Source: Methylibium sp.
Lineage (GTDB): Bacteria; Pseudomonadota; Gammaproteobacteria; Burkholderiales; Burkholderiaceae_C
Direction: 5' to 3'
Assembly (NCBI RefSeq): GCF_013817345.1
Contig: NZ_JACDCW010000005.1
Coordinates: forward strand, 1-63,702
DNA: 63,702 bases
A program made the translations under genes and the position numbers. Positions 49,079 through 57,519 of the stretch are shown here, one piece after another (the stretch's first letter is position 1; each line of letters starts with the position of its first letter). Below the pieces are notes generated by a model. It ran no database searches. It was given only the letters and a program-made list of their open reading frames with translations, and was not told where the DNA came from.

Positions 49079-49369
49079 TCAGTACTCGAGCTCACGTTGA
49101 TGGCGAAAGGTCAGAATCACCACGGTCTGCCCGTCGAACCGGTACATCACCACATAGCCGCTGTTCCGGGAATCGATCAGCCACTCCCGATACTCCGTCT
49201 CCACGTCCTCGACGGGTCGGCCGACGCCTGGCTGAAGCTCTGGGATTCTCACACCCTTGCGAAGTGCCTTCACCGCTCTCTCGGCAGCGCCGGTGTTTTT
49301 CTCGGCCAGGAAGCGGTGGAGGCACTGCACATCGCGCAGCGCCCGCGGCGACCAGATCAGGCGTGACAT
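49079..49369 (-). CDS. RelE/ParE-family toxin
   Basis: A 96-residue protein with SPRALRDVQCLHRFLAEKN, YREWLIDSRNSGYVVMYRF and VVILTFRHQRELEY, the fold and C-terminal His/Arg of RelE/ParE toxins. It would act on gyrase (ParE) or ribosome-bound mRNA (RelE); which cannot be told. The upstream antitoxin frame overlaps by 13 nt but is disrupted. The frame of the toxin is intact. Confidence 0.85.
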   Translation of the reverse strand: MSRLIWSPRALRDVQCLHRFLAEKNTGAAERAVKALRKGVRIPELQPGVGRPVEDVETEYREWLIDSRNSGYVVMYRFDGQTVVILTFRHQRELEY

Positions 49370-49653
49370 TCAGGCGGCTCGACATCCTTTGCTGCTTCCA
49401 GCTTGGCGAGCCAGGCGTCGGCCTCTTCCATCGTCACATGCAAGCCAGTGGCTTGACTCGTTCCAGGCCGACATCGCGTCCTGCCTGAACGCCTCGCGCT
49501 TTTCCTCGCGTTCGACGTACTGATGGATGGCCTCTCGCACGAGCCAATGCGCGCTCCGGTGACGCGCATCGGCCAAGCGCTTACGCGGTCCCTGATCTCG
49601 GGTTCGATCTTGATCGCCACGGGGCGAACGACCGCCGCGCTCAATGCTGACAC
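49357..49653 (-). pseudogene. Antitoxin gene with two offsetting frameshifts
   Basis: The start (VAIKIEPEIRDRV) and end (GLHVTMEEADAWLAKLEA then EPPECHA) are in one frame, but the middle part (RSAHWLVREAIHQYVERE and AMSAWNE) is in another. A base appears missing near 49582 and a compensating shift is near 49457. Joined, they give a CopG/ribbon-helix-helix-type antitoxin of about 97 residues, the usual partner of ParE toxins. As written the full frame still translates, but with about 43 wrong residues in the DNA-binding and dimer region. Either decay or sequencing error. Confidence 0.65.
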
Positions 49654-49657
49654 CAAT

Positions 49658-49678
49658 AGGTATTTATAGGAAATACCT
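49658..49678 (-). promoter_or_regulatory. Inverted repeat upstream of the ParE-type module
   Basis: An 8-bp perfect inverted repeat (AGGTATTT, five bases, AAATACCT) is adjacent to the antitoxin start and contains a TATAAA that could be a -10 box for the minus strand. Such sites are typical autoregulatory operators of toxin-antitoxin modules. It stands out as AT-rich in GC-rich DNA. Confidence 0.4.
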
Positions 49679-49769
49679 TAGCACAGGCCTCTGGCAACGC
49701 CTGCAAGGGGCTGCCACGCTGCTGGCTCGTCGCGGGGTCGTGCCGCATGCCGGCCCCCATACTGAAATC

Positions 49770-50069
49770 ATGCGCCTGACCCGAGAGCAGCAAGACGTAA
49801 TCGTCGCGGCCACGGCCGAGTTGGCCGGTGCCGATGCGCACGTGGTGTTGTTCGGCTCCCGGGTGCATGACGAGTTGCGCGGCGGCGATCTTGACTTGCT
49901 GGTGGAGTGCCCGCATCGCGTGGAGCGGCCTGTTCGTCTTGCAATACAGCTCACCGCCCGAATGCAGCGCGCGCTGGGTGATCGCAAAGTCGATGTGCTG
50001 GTGGTTGACCCCTCGACACCGCTGGAGGCCGTTCACCTGGCGGCGCGCCGGGAAGGCGTTGCGCTGTGA
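49770..50069 (+). CDS. MNT-type nucleotidyltransferase (MntA-like antitoxin)
   Basis: A 99-residue minimal nucleotidyltransferase with FGSRVHDELRGGDLDLLVE, the Gly-Ser and Asp-x-Asp active-site signature. It overlaps the HEPN-type gene by 4 nt (GTGA), the classical MntA-HepT arrangement in which the nucleotidyltransferase modifies and neutralises the HEPN RNase. It diverges from the ParE-type module with 116 nt between. It is a second copy of the same type as at 29823-30110, with a different sequence. Confidence 0.85.
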   Translation: MRLTREQQDVIVAATAELAGADAHVVLFGSRVHDELRGGDLDLLVECPHRVERPVRLAIQLTARMQRALGDRKVDVLVVDPSTPLEAVHLAARREGVAL

Positions 50070-50544
50070 GAGCCGGTGCGCCGAAAGGCACTCGTCTGCG
50101 CTTTCTGCTCGAGACCGTGGCGCTCGAATCAGAGCATTTACGCGGCACCGACGAGCGCTTGTTCGTGCAGCCTTCACCGCAGAGCGCGCCGCCACTTTGC
50201 GCGACGACGCGCTGCTTGCGGAGCGAGTGGATGCATTCGCCGCACGCTTCGCTCGGCTGCAAGACACGGCAGGCGACAGGTTGTTACCCGAGCTGCTGAG
50301 CTGCCTTGCCGAGCCGATTGGGAGTGTGCTCGACAACCTGGACCGCGCAGAGAAGCTCGGCTTGCTGGAGTCGACCCAAACGTGGGTCGAGACGCGTGCC
50401 CTTCGCAACCGCATGGTTCACGAGTACATCCGCAATCCCGCCATTCTGGCCGAGGCCTTGAACGAAGCACACGACAAGCTGCCGCTGCTGATGCACTTCG
50501 TCGAGGCTTGCCAGGCTTACGCGCCCCAGCGCAATCTGGCGTGA
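50066..50544 (+). pseudogene. HEPN-domain toxin gene with a frameshift
   Basis: The first 34 codons (GTG start, LRFLLETVALESEHLRG) run in one frame; from about 50167 the rest continues in another frame to 50544 and carries the HEPN catalytic motif ALRNRMVHEYIRNP (R-x4-H). Inserting one G near 50167 would restore about 159 residues. As written, translation ends early at 50299 with an unrelated tail, so the RNase is not made. The neighbouring nucleotidyltransferase is intact. Confidence 0.7.
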
Positions 50545-50593
50545 GCAGCGGGGTGGGGCATCTCGGGCTGCAGCAGCAGCCCGAACAGTCGCC

Positions 50594-52480
50594 TCACCCG
50601 CTCGTGGCAACGAATTCCGGCACGAGCTGCCGCAGGCACTCGCGCACCGCCGGATCATCTGCTGCTTGCGTCGCCCACGCATTGCCCACCAACCACTCGG
50701 CCACCCTGCCCCGCGCTGCGGCATCGTCGAGCCGTGCGACGCGAAGTTGCCGCACGGCCGTCGGCAGGGTGGTGTCGCCGTCGGCCAGCAGCTCCTCGTA
50801 CAGCTTCTCACCAGGCCGCAAGCCGCTGAAGACGATGCGGATGTCGGAGGGCGCATGCCCGGCCAGACGGATCAGGTCTCGCGCCAGCTCGACCAGTTTG
50901 ACCGGCTCGCCCATCTCCAGCACCAGCACCTGCCCGCTCGCGCCGATGGCCGCCGCCTGCACGACCAGCCGCGCCGCCTCGGGGATGGTCATGAAGTAGC
51001 GGGTGATGTCGGGGTGCGTGACGGTCACCGGCCCGCCGCGAGCGATCTGTTCCTTGAACTTCGGGACCACGCTGCCGCTCGAGCCGAGCACGTTGCCGAA
51101 GCGCACCGCCATGAAATGCGTGGCATGGCCTTGCGAGGCCATGTGCGAGACCACCATCTCGGCCGCGCGCTTGGTCGCACCCATCACGTTGGTCGGGTTG
51201 ACGGCCTTGTCGGTGCTGATCAGCACGAAGCGCTCCGCGCCGGCGTCGGCCGCCGCCGTGGCCGCGTGCCAGGTGCCCAAGGTGTTGTTCTGCAGCGCGG
51301 CCCAGGCGTTGTGCTCTTCCATCAGCGGCACATGCTTGTAGGCGGCCGCGTGGAACACGATGTGCGGCCGCCACCGCGCCATGGCCCGGCGCAGATGCTC
51401 GAGGTTCTTCACGTCGCCGATGAGCCGCGCCAGCGGCAGGTGCGGGAAGCTCTCGCTGAGCTCCTGCTCGATCGTGTAGAGGTTGAACTCACTCAGCTCG
51501 TACAGCACCAGCCGCGCCGGGCCGTAGCGGGCGACCTGGCGGCACAGTTCGGCGCCGATGCTGCCGCCGGCACCGGTGATCATCACGGTCTTGCCGCCCA
51601 GGCATTCGGCGATGCCGGCTTCGTCCAGCACGACCGGTTCGCGGCCGAGCAGGTCTTCGGGCTGGATGCTGCGCACGCGGGCGACCGTCGCGCCTTCCAG
51701 CAGCTCCTGCGCGGAAGGCACGGTGAGCACCGGCAGGCCGGTCCCGGTGGCGAGCTCGATCACGCGGCGCCGCCGCGCGCCGCGCACCGAGGGCATGGCG
51801 ACGATCACATGCGTGGCATCGAGGCTGCGCGCCAAGTCGGGCAGGCTTTCCAGAGCACCGAGCACCGGCACGCCGGCCACGCGCGTGCGCTGCTTGGCGG
51901 CGTCGTCGTCGAGCACGCCGATCACCACCCAGCCCTGGTGTTGTATGCCGGCCAACAGGAGCCGCGCCGCATCGCCAGCGCCGAGCACGAGCGCGCGCCG
52001 GGCATGCGGCGCGCCGCCGGCGATCTGTGCGCGCAGGTGTTCGTAGAGCATGCGGTAGGCCAGGCGCACGCTGGCCAGGCCGAACAGCGTGATGACAGGG
52101 TGCAGCGCCAGCACCGCGCGCGGCACCGCGCGCAACTCGGCCATGAGCACGATCACCGCGGCCAGCGCGCCGGCCAGGCTACAGGCGATGGTCAGGCGCT
52201 TGATCTCGCCGAAGCCCGAAAAGCGCCACATGCCGCGCGGCACGCCGAGCACCACGAAGACCACGAGATACAGCGCCACGATGCCGAGCAGCACCCAGCC
52301 GTCGTACGCCGGCCGCGCCGACCACCAGCGCTCGAAGCCGAGCCGAAAAAGGTAGGTGAAGTTCCAGCAGGCTGCGATGACCAAGGCGTCGAGCACCAGC
52401 GAGAGCGGCTGGCGGTGCGGGCGCAGGCGGCGCAGCGCGGCGTCGAGTCGGTGCCAGAGCGTGGAATCGGGAGGCGGCAT
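50594..52480 (-). CDS. Membrane nucleotide-sugar 4,6-dehydratase, WbpM/PglF type
   Basis: A 628-residue protein with four N-terminal transmembrane helices, a CoA-binding-like Rossmann domain (ALVLGAGDAA, 163-172) and a SDR dehydratase domain starting MITGAGGSIGAEL (300-312). The catalytic region LISTDKAVNPTNVMGATK has the Met that replaces Tyr in the WbpM/PglF/CapD group. It likely turns UDP-GlcNAc into the 4-keto-6-deoxy sugar. With the DegT aminotransferase and the sugar transferase it mirrors the Pgl F-E-C set. Last gene of the second glycan unit. Confidence 0.92.
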   Translation of the reverse strand: MPPPDSTLWHRLDAALRRLRPHRQPLSLVLDALVIAACWNFTYLFRLGFERWWSARPAYDGWVLLGIVALYLVVFVVLGVPRGMWRFSGFGEIKRLTIACSLAGALAAVIVLMAELRAVPRAVLALHPVITLFGLASVRLAYRMLYEHLRAQIAGGAPHARRALVLGAGDAARLLLAGIQHQGWVVIGVLDDDAAKQRTRVAGVPVLGALESLPDLARSLDATHVIVAMPSVRGARRRRVIELATGTGLPVLTVPSAQELLEGATVARVRSIQPEDLLGREPVVLDEAGIAECLGGKTVMITGAGGSIGAELCRQVARYGPARLVLYELSEFNLYTIEQELSESFPHLPLARLIGDVKNLEHLRRAMARWRPHIVFHAAAYKHVPLMEEHNAWAALQNNTLGTWHAATAAADAGAERFVLISTDKAVNPTNVMGATKRAAEMVVSHMASQGHATHFMAVRFGNVLGSSGSVVPKFKEQIARGGPVTVTHPDITRYFMTIPEAARLVVQAAAIGASGQVLVLEMGEPVKLVELARDLIRLAGHAPSDIRIVFSGLRPGEKLYEELLADGDTTLPTAVRQLRVARLDDAAARGRVAEWLVGNAWATQAADDPAVRECLRQLVPEFVATSG

Positions 52481-52534
52481 GGGGGCCTGTATTGACCGTT
52501 TCGGCGTCGCGGCGAGCTCGGTGGCAGCCAGTGA

Positions 52535-53164
52535 TTATCGGCCGCGGGGGCTGCCTTGGCCCTTGCCGCCGACGCCGAAAAGCCGCGCCAGGGTGCGCAC
52601 GAGTACGCGCAGGTCGGTGCCCAGCGAGGCGCTCGCAGCGTAGTCGGCAGAGGCTTGCAGCTTGGCGGGCATCAGCACCTCCACGTACTCGCGCTCGGGG
52701 TCGGCGGCCCGGGCGAGCAAGGCGCTCTCGTCCAGGTAGGCGAGCGCGGCGGGGTCGGTGAGGCCGGGGCGAACGGCGAGCACGCGCTCGCGCAAGGCAG
52801 CCGGATACAGGGCCACATAGCGCGGCAGCTCGGGGCGGGGCCCGACCAGGCTCATGTCGCCCTTGATCACATCGATCAGTTGCGGCAGCTCGTCGAGCCG
52901 GCGTGCGCGCAGGAAGCGGCCCATGCGGGTGATGCGCGCGTCGTCGCCGACGGTGATGGGCGGGCCGCGCTCGGGCGCGTCGGCCACCATGGTGCGGAAC
53001 TTGTGGATGTCGAAGAGGGCGCCGTGCCGGCCCACGCGCTGCTGGCGGAACAGGACCGGGCCGCGTGAGTCGAGCTTGATGGCCAACGCAATGATCACGA
53101 AAAACGGCGCCAGCAGCAGCAGGCCCAAGAGTGACAGCAGAAGGTCGCAGGCGCGTTTGAGCAC
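52535..53164 (-). CDS. Undecaprenyl-phosphate sugar phosphotransferase (PglC/WcaJ family)
   Basis: A monotopic phosphoglycosyl transferase of 209 residues, starting with one hydrophobic re-entrant helix (LLLSLLGLLLLAPFFVIIAL). Motifs are FRQQRVGRHGALFDIHKFRTM, the catalytic Asp-Glu in RARRLDELPQLIDVIKGDMS and LVGPRPELPRYV. The small size, without the extra membrane part of WcaJ, resembles PglC. It should start the lipid-linked oligosaccharide. GTG 53164 has GAGGGG upstream and lies 16 nt after vapC. Confidence 0.92.
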   Translation of the reverse strand: MLKRACDLLLSLLGLLLLAPFFVIIALAIKLDSRGPVLFRQQRVGRHGALFDIHKFRTMVADAPERGPPITVGDDARITRMGRFLRARRLDELPQLIDVIKGDMSLVGPRPELPRYVALYPAALRERVLAVRPGLTDPAALAYLDESALLARAADPEREYVEVLMPAKLQASADYAASASLGTDLRVLVRTLARLFGVGGKGQGSPRGR

Positions 53165-53180
53165 CGCGTGCCCCTCGCTG

Positions 53181-53612
53181 TCAAACCAGCACGACGCAGT
53201 GGCGCTTCTGGGCGCCGGGCACGGCGTCCAGCGCAACGCGCTGATCGAGGCTGACGAAACGGCCTCCGTTCTCCACAGCCAGTGCCAGCAGGTAGGCATC
53301 GGCGATCTGGCGCGGGCCGAGCAGCCGCAGCCAGTCGAAGCGGCCCGGCTCCAGCAGGTTCACGGCGTCGGGCCAGAACTCGTGGCTGCGATCGGCCGCT
53401 GCTTCGCTGAGCCGCTGGGCTACCTCGGCGGTCGGCAAGGCGTTCGGGTAACTCGGCTGCGACATGATGCGCACACAGCCGTTCTGCGTGATGGGACACG
53501 ACGCCCAGCCTTGTCCGACGTGCCGCGAGAGCCAATCGGTCGCCCGCGCATGGTGGACATGGCTGGCATCGAGCAGAGCGATCAGGACGTTGACGTCGAG
53601 CAAGGCCCTCAT
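53181..53612 (-). CDS. vapC: PIN-domain RNase toxin, VapC family
   Basis: A 143-residue PIN protein. The Asp residues expected at the active site are in MRALLDVNVLIALLDASH, ATDWLSRH, and QIADAYLLALAVEN (with Asp) and GRFVSLDQR. It follows the antitoxin by 4 nt. Its place in the middle of a polysaccharide gene run, same strand and with small gaps, suggests cotranscription with the glycan genes. Confidence 0.88.
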   Translation of the reverse strand: MRALLDVNVLIALLDASHVHHARATDWLSRHVGQGWASCPITQNGCVRIMSQPSYPNALPTAEVAQRLSEAAADRSHEFWPDAVNLLEPGRFDWLRLLGPRQIADAYLLALAVENGGRFVSLDQRVALDAVPGAQKRHCVVLV

Positions 53613-53616
53613 GAGC

Positions 53617-53871
53617 TCAGAGGCCCTCGGCGTCGCGCAAGGCGTCGATCAACTCGTCGGTGACCACCTTGCCGCGCGCGGGAAAGGCGCGGAAGCCGGC
53701 CACTGCGGGCTTCCTGCCGCTGCGTGCGGGCGCCGTGCCCGACGCCGGTGCGCCGGTGAGTGCGCGACGCGCCAGCTCGGAGAGCACGGCGCCCGCGCTT
53801 TTCCGTTCACGCCGCGCCAGTTCCTTGGCGGCGGCGAGGACGTCGTCCTCGATATCGAGAGTCGTTCGCAC
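53617..53871 (-). CDS. vapB: VapB-type ribbon-helix-helix antitoxin
   Basis: An 84-residue protein with a ribbon-helix-helix N terminus (RTTLDIEDDVLAAAKELARR) and a C-terminal PIN-binding tail (GFRAFPARGKVVTDELIDAL). GTG 53871 is the start. The gene lies 59 nt after the aminotransferase start region and directly before vapC; both genes are intact, in contrast to the other modules here. Confidence 0.85.
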   Translation of the reverse strand: MRTTLDIEDDVLAAAKELARRERKSAGAVLSELARRALTGAPASGTAPARSGRKPAVAGFRAFPARGKVVTDELIDALRDAEGL

Positions 53872-53930
53872 AACAGTTTGATGAGTTGATGCGGTGATTC
53901 TAGGTCACCAACCATCACTGCGGCGGCGCG

Positions 53931-55205
53931 TCACGCTCGCAGTGCCGTTCTCACTGCGGCGATCACGCGATCGACATCCGCCTCGCTCATCTTCGAGTAG
54001 ATCGGCAGGCTCGCCATGCGTTCGTAGGCGTGCTGGCTGTGCGGGAACTGTGCAGCGCCGAGCGCATAGCGCTCGCGCCAGTAGGGGTGCTGGTGCAGCG
54101 GGATGTAGTGCACGCTGGCGCCGATGCCGAGCGCGTAGAGGCGCTCGATGAAACGGTCTCGATCGACCGGTGCATCGTCGCTCAGGCGCACGACGTAGAG
54201 GTGCCAGGCGTGCAGGTCGCCGGGTTGTGCGACGGGCGGCAGCAGCAGCGGCAGATCGGCAAAGGCGGTGTTGAAGCGCTCCGCGATCTCTGCGCGACGC
54301 TGCCGGAAAGCACAGGCGCGCCTGAGCTGGTGGATGCCCAGCGCCGCGGCGATGTCGGTCAGGTTGTATTTGAAGCCGGGGGCCACCACTTCGTAGTACC
54401 AGCTCGGCGTCTTGGCGGTGAAGCGGTCGAACGCATCGCGATTGATGCCGTGCAGGCGCATCACCTTCACGCGTTGGGCGAGTTCGGCGTTGCGCGTGAC
54501 GACCATGCCGCCCTCGCCGGTGGTGATGGTCTTGTTGGCGTAGAAGCTGAACACGGTGGCGTCGCTGCCGAGCGTGCCGATGAGCGCGCCACCACAGGTG
54601 GTCGGCAGCGCGTGGGCGGCGTCTTCCACCACCTTCAGACCGTGGCGGCGGGCGATGGACAGCAGCGCCGGCATGTCGGCGGCGAGGCCGGCGTAGTGCA
54701 CGGGAATCACGGCCTTGGTGCGCGGCGTGAGCGCGGCCTCGACGAGGGCGGGGTCGATGTTGAGCGTGGCCGGGTCGATGTCGACCAGCACCACATCGGC
54801 GCCGAGATAGCGCACGACTTCGGCGGTGGCGGTGAAGGTGTGGGTGGTGGTGATGACCTCGTCGCCGGGGCCGATGCCCAAGGATTCCAGCGCAAGGTGC
54901 AGTCCGGCGGTGGCGGAGTTGACGGCGATGGCGTGGAGCGGCGCTGCGTCGGCACCTGCGAGGCCTGCTCCCTCGCCCCCGGGAGGGGGAGAGGGTTGGG
55001 GTGAGGGGGGGTCCGGCCGGCCCTCACCCCAACCCTCTCCCAGAGGGAGAGGGGGCAACGCCAGAAACGCCGAGAAATCTTCTTCGAAGCGCTTTGCCTT
55101 CGGCCCCGTCGTGACCCACCCCGACCGCAGCGTATCGATTACTTCCGCAATCTCCTCCTCGCCGATCTCGGGGAGCGCGAACGGCAGGAAGGGCAGATCG
55201 CTCAT
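53931..55205 (-). CDS. DegT/DnrJ/EryC1-type sugar aminotransferase with repeat insertion
   Basis: A PLP-dependent enzyme that would aminate the 4-keto sugar made by the WbpM/PglF homologue. Of 424 residues, about 390 match the family: [54 protein letters not shown] and [17 protein letters not shown] with the PLP Lys. Residues about 50-85 are foreign, Gly/Pro/Glu-rich sequence encoded by a palindromic repeat inserted in frame in the loop before the substrate-binding motif. Whether activity survives is unknown. ugd lies 22 nt away on the same strand. Confidence 0.9.
   Translation of the reverse strand: MSDLPFLPFALPEIGEEEIAEVIDTLRSGWVTTGPKAKRFEEDFSAFLALPPLPLGEGWGEGRPDPPSPQPSPPPGGEGAGLAGADAAPLHAIAVNSATAGLHLALESLGIGPGDEVITTTHTFTATAEVVRYLGADVVLVDIDPATLNIDPALVEAALTPRTKAVIPVHYAGLAADMPALLSIARRHGLKVVEDAAHALPTTCGGALIGTLGSDATVFSFYANKTITTGEGGMVVTRNAELAQRVKVMRLHGINRDAFDRFTAKTPSWYYEVVAPGFKYNLTDIAAALGIHQLRRACAFRQRRAEIAERFNTAFADLPLLLPPVAQPGDLHAWHLYVVRLSDDAPVDRDRFIERLYALGIGASVHYIPLHQHPYWRERYALGAAQFPHSQHAYERMASLPIYSKMSEADVDRVIAAVRTALRA
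54970..55055. repeat. REP-like palindrome inserted in the aminotransferase gene
   Basis: A perfect 21-bp inverted repeat (54987-55007 and 55021-55041) separated by 13 bases, flanked by further short palindromes (CCCTCTCCC-AGA-GGGAGAGGG on the right). The same core, CCCTCACCCC followed by CCCTCTCCC, occurs at 61980-62000 and in reverse at 62160-62179. The insertion keeps the reading frame open. Confidence 0.85.
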
Positions 55206-55227
55206 GCGGCTTCGAGTGCGTGGCGGC

Positions 55228-56556
55228 TCACGCCTTGCCGCGGCCGATGCCGTGGTATTCGATGCCCAGTTCTTCCATCAGCGCCGGCTCGAACAGATTG
55301 CGCCCGTCGAACACCAGCGGTTCCTTCAGCGTGTTGCGGATGGCATCGAAGTCCGGGCTGCGGAATTCCTTCCATTCCGTGACGATGACCAGCGCATCCG
55401 CACCCTCCAGTGCGGCGTTAGCGGAGTCCGCATACGACAGGCCCTCCTGGTCCGGCATGGCACGCCGCGCTTCGTCGGCCGCCACCGGGTCGTAGGCCAC
55501 CACTTCGGCGCCGAGCGACGTGAGGCGGTCGATCAGCACGCGGCTCGGCGCTTCGCGCATGTCGTCGGTGCCGGGCTTGAAGGCGAGGCCCCAAAGGGCG
55601 AAGCGCTTACCGGACAAGTCTTTGCCGTAGCGCGCGACGATCTTGTCGGCCAGCAACTGCTTCTGCCGCTCGTTGACCGATTCCACGGCGCCCAGCAGTT
55701 CCAACTCGTGTCCGGCCTCGCTGGCCGAGCGGATCAGCGCCTTCACGTCTTTCGGGAAGCACGAGCCGCCATAGCCAGCCCCGGCATAGAGGAACTGCGT
55801 GCCGATGCGCGGATCGCTGCCGATGCCCTGTCGCACCAATTCGATGTCCGCGCCCACCGCCTCGGCCACGCGCGAGAGCTCGTTCATGAAACTGATGCGC
55901 GTGGCGAGCATCGCGTTGGCGGCGTACTTGGTGAACTCGGCGCTTCGAATGTCCATCACCAGCACGCGGTCGCGGTTGCGCACATAGGGCGCGTAGAGCG
56001 AGCGCATGAGCAGCACGGCGCGTTCGTCCTCGGCCCCGATCACCACGCGGTCCGGCCGCATGAAGTCGGCCACCGCCGCGCCTTCCTTCAGGAATTCGGG
56101 GTTGCTGACCACCGCGTACTCGCATTTCACGCCGCGCGCGGCGAGCGCCGCGTCGATGGCGGCGCGCACCTTGTCGGCCGTGCCGACCGGCACCGTGCTC
56201 TTGTCGATGACGACCTTGTAGTCGGTCATGCGCTCGCCGATGGCGCGGGCCGCGGCCACCACGTACTGCAGGTCGGCCGAGCCGTCTTCGTCGGGAGGCG
56301 TGCCCACCGCGATGAACTGCAGCGTGCCGTGAGCGACGGCGCGGTCCACGTCGGTCGTGAACTCCAGGCGCTTGGCGGCGGCGTTGCGCTGGACCACTTC
56401 TTCCAGACCCGGCTCGTGGATCGGGATGCCGCCGGTGTTGAGCATGTCGATCTTGCGGGCGTCGAGATCCATGCACAGCACGTGGTTGCCCATCTCGGCG
56501 AGGCAAGCGCCGGTAACCAGGCCCACATAGCCGGTGCCCACCACGGTGATCTTCAT
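55228..56556 (-). CDS. ugd: UDP-glucose 6-dehydrogenase
   Basis: Oxidises UDP-glucose to UDP-glucuronate. The 442 residues have the NAD motif [20 protein letters not shown], the substrate-binding [16 protein letters not shown] with the catalytic Cys, and [18 protein letters not shown]. It supplies a uronic acid donor to one of the two polysaccharides. It lies 22 nt from the aminotransferase and 21 nt from the methyltransferase gene, in one unit. Confidence 0.96.
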   Translation of the reverse strand: MKITVVGTGYVGLVTGACLAEMGNHVLCMDLDARKIDMLNTGGIPIHEPGLEEVVQRNAAAKRLEFTTDVDRAVAHGTLQFIAVGTPPDEDGSADLQYVVAAARAIGERMTDYKVVIDKSTVPVGTADKVRAAIDAALAARGVKCEYAVVSNPEFLKEGAAVADFMRPDRVVIGAEDERAVLLMRSLYAPYVRNRDRVLVMDIRSAEFTKYAANAMLATRISFMNELSRVAEAVGADIELVRQGIGSDPRIGTQFLYAGAGYGGSCFPKDVKALIRSASEAGHELELLGAVESVNERQKQLLADKIVARYGKDLSGKRFALWGLAFKPGTDDMREAPSRVLIDRLTSLGAEVVAYDPVAADEARRAMPDQEGLSYADSANAALEGADALVIVTEWKEFRSPDFDAIRNTLKEPLVFDGRNLFEPALMEELGIEYHGIGRGKA

Positions 56557-56577
56557 GAGTCAGGTCCTTGTCGAGTT

Positions 56578-57297
56578 TCATTGCATCGGTTTTTCGAGCC
56601 AGCACAGCCGGTGTGTTCGCAGCAGCGGCAGCGCATTGACCAGCGCTGGCAAGCCGGCATGCACCCGCGCAGCGGTTCGGGCGATCGGTGGCGCCAGCGT
56701 GACGCGCCTCGCCCGCAGGCGCGCCTGAGGGAAGAGGTGGCGTACTCGAGCCAGCGGCACGCCCCGCACGTCGGCGTTGCGCGGATTGTCCACGCAGAAG
56801 TCGTGCCACAGCACGCCGCCGCCGGGCCGCACCCAGCGCCACAGCGTCTGGGCGAGACGCTCCTGAGCGGTGTCGTCGAGCAGCGAGGAGAACACCGTGA
56901 AAACGAGCACGGCATCCCGGCTGCCGGCCGCGATGTCGGCCTGGTTGGCATCGCCTTCGATCAGCCGCACCGCAACGGGCAGCACCGCGCGCGCCGCCGT
57001 GATGCGCTCGGGCAGCAAGTCGATGCCCGCGAGACGCGAAGGTTCAGCACCCAGGCGCAGCAGGTCCAGCAGGTTGCCACCGCTGCCGCAGCCGACCTCC
57101 AGCAGATCGCGGCCCTGCAACCCACACCAGCCGTGGGCGCGCCACAACGCCAGCATGACGTGCAGGCGCTCCTGCTGCGCCTGCAGCGCCGCGGGATCGA
57201 AGAGGCTGTAGCGCGCGGCGTCGGCCACAAGGTCGCGACGGGCGTAGCGCTGCGCGATGGCGGCGGCTTCGTCGGCATCGGGCGGGGGGGCGCTCAT
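56578..57297 (-). CDS. SAM-dependent methyltransferase
   Basis: A class I Rossmann-fold methyltransferase of 239 residues. LLEVGCGSGGNLLDLLRLG is motif I, GIDLLPERI motif II, and DAVLVFTVFSSLLDD and WVRPGGGVLWHDF the later motifs. It may methylate a sugar or lipid-linked glycan, judged from context only. ATG 57297 is chosen over a GTG at 57309 that lies inside the repeat. A tandem repeat array separates it from the next gene. Confidence 0.85.
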   Translation of the reverse strand: MSAPPPDADEAAAIAQRYARRDLVADAARYSLFDPAALQAQQERLHVMLALWRAHGWCGLQGRDLLEVGCGSGGNLLDLLRLGAEPSRLAGIDLLPERITAARAVLPVAVRLIEGDANQADIAAGSRDAVLVFTVFSSLLDDTAQERLAQTLWRWVRPGGGVLWHDFCVDNPRNADVRGVPLARVRHLFPQARLRARRVTLAPPIARTAARVHAGLPALVNALPLLRTHRLCWLEKPMQ

Positions 57298-57299
57298 TG

Positions 57300-57519
57300 C
57301 ACCCCCCACGTCGTCACGCTGCTGCGCCCGGAAGTGGCGAAACCGAGCTCGAGGCGGCCGCGCATTGGGTTCATGTCGGCCCCCCAGGCTCCTGCCCCCG
57401 AGGGGGCGGAGCCGGCTTGGGGCGGTCCAGCGCTGGGCTCATGTCGGCCCCCACGTCGCTACGCTCCTGCCCCGCGAGGGGGTGGAGCCCAGCTTGCGGC
57501 GGCCCGGCGCTCGGCTCAT
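57300..57519. repeat. Degenerate tandem repeat array between methyltransferase and GT2 genes
   Basis: Roughly three copies of a unit near 70 bp, with the core GGCCCCC, then CTCCTGCCCC, GAGGGGG-GGAG and GCTCATGTC. Copies begin near 57300, 57377 and 57445. Each holds an imperfect GC-rich hairpin. The last copy ends in the stop codon of the glycosyltransferase gene. Similar elements are common in Comamonadaceae-like genomes, from memory. No gene lies inside. Confidence 0.75.

Noticed and set aside
50666-52495. A 609-codon plus-strand open frame
   Set aside because: Antisense to the WbpM/PglF homologue; its translation is His/Arg/Gln-rich with no motifs.
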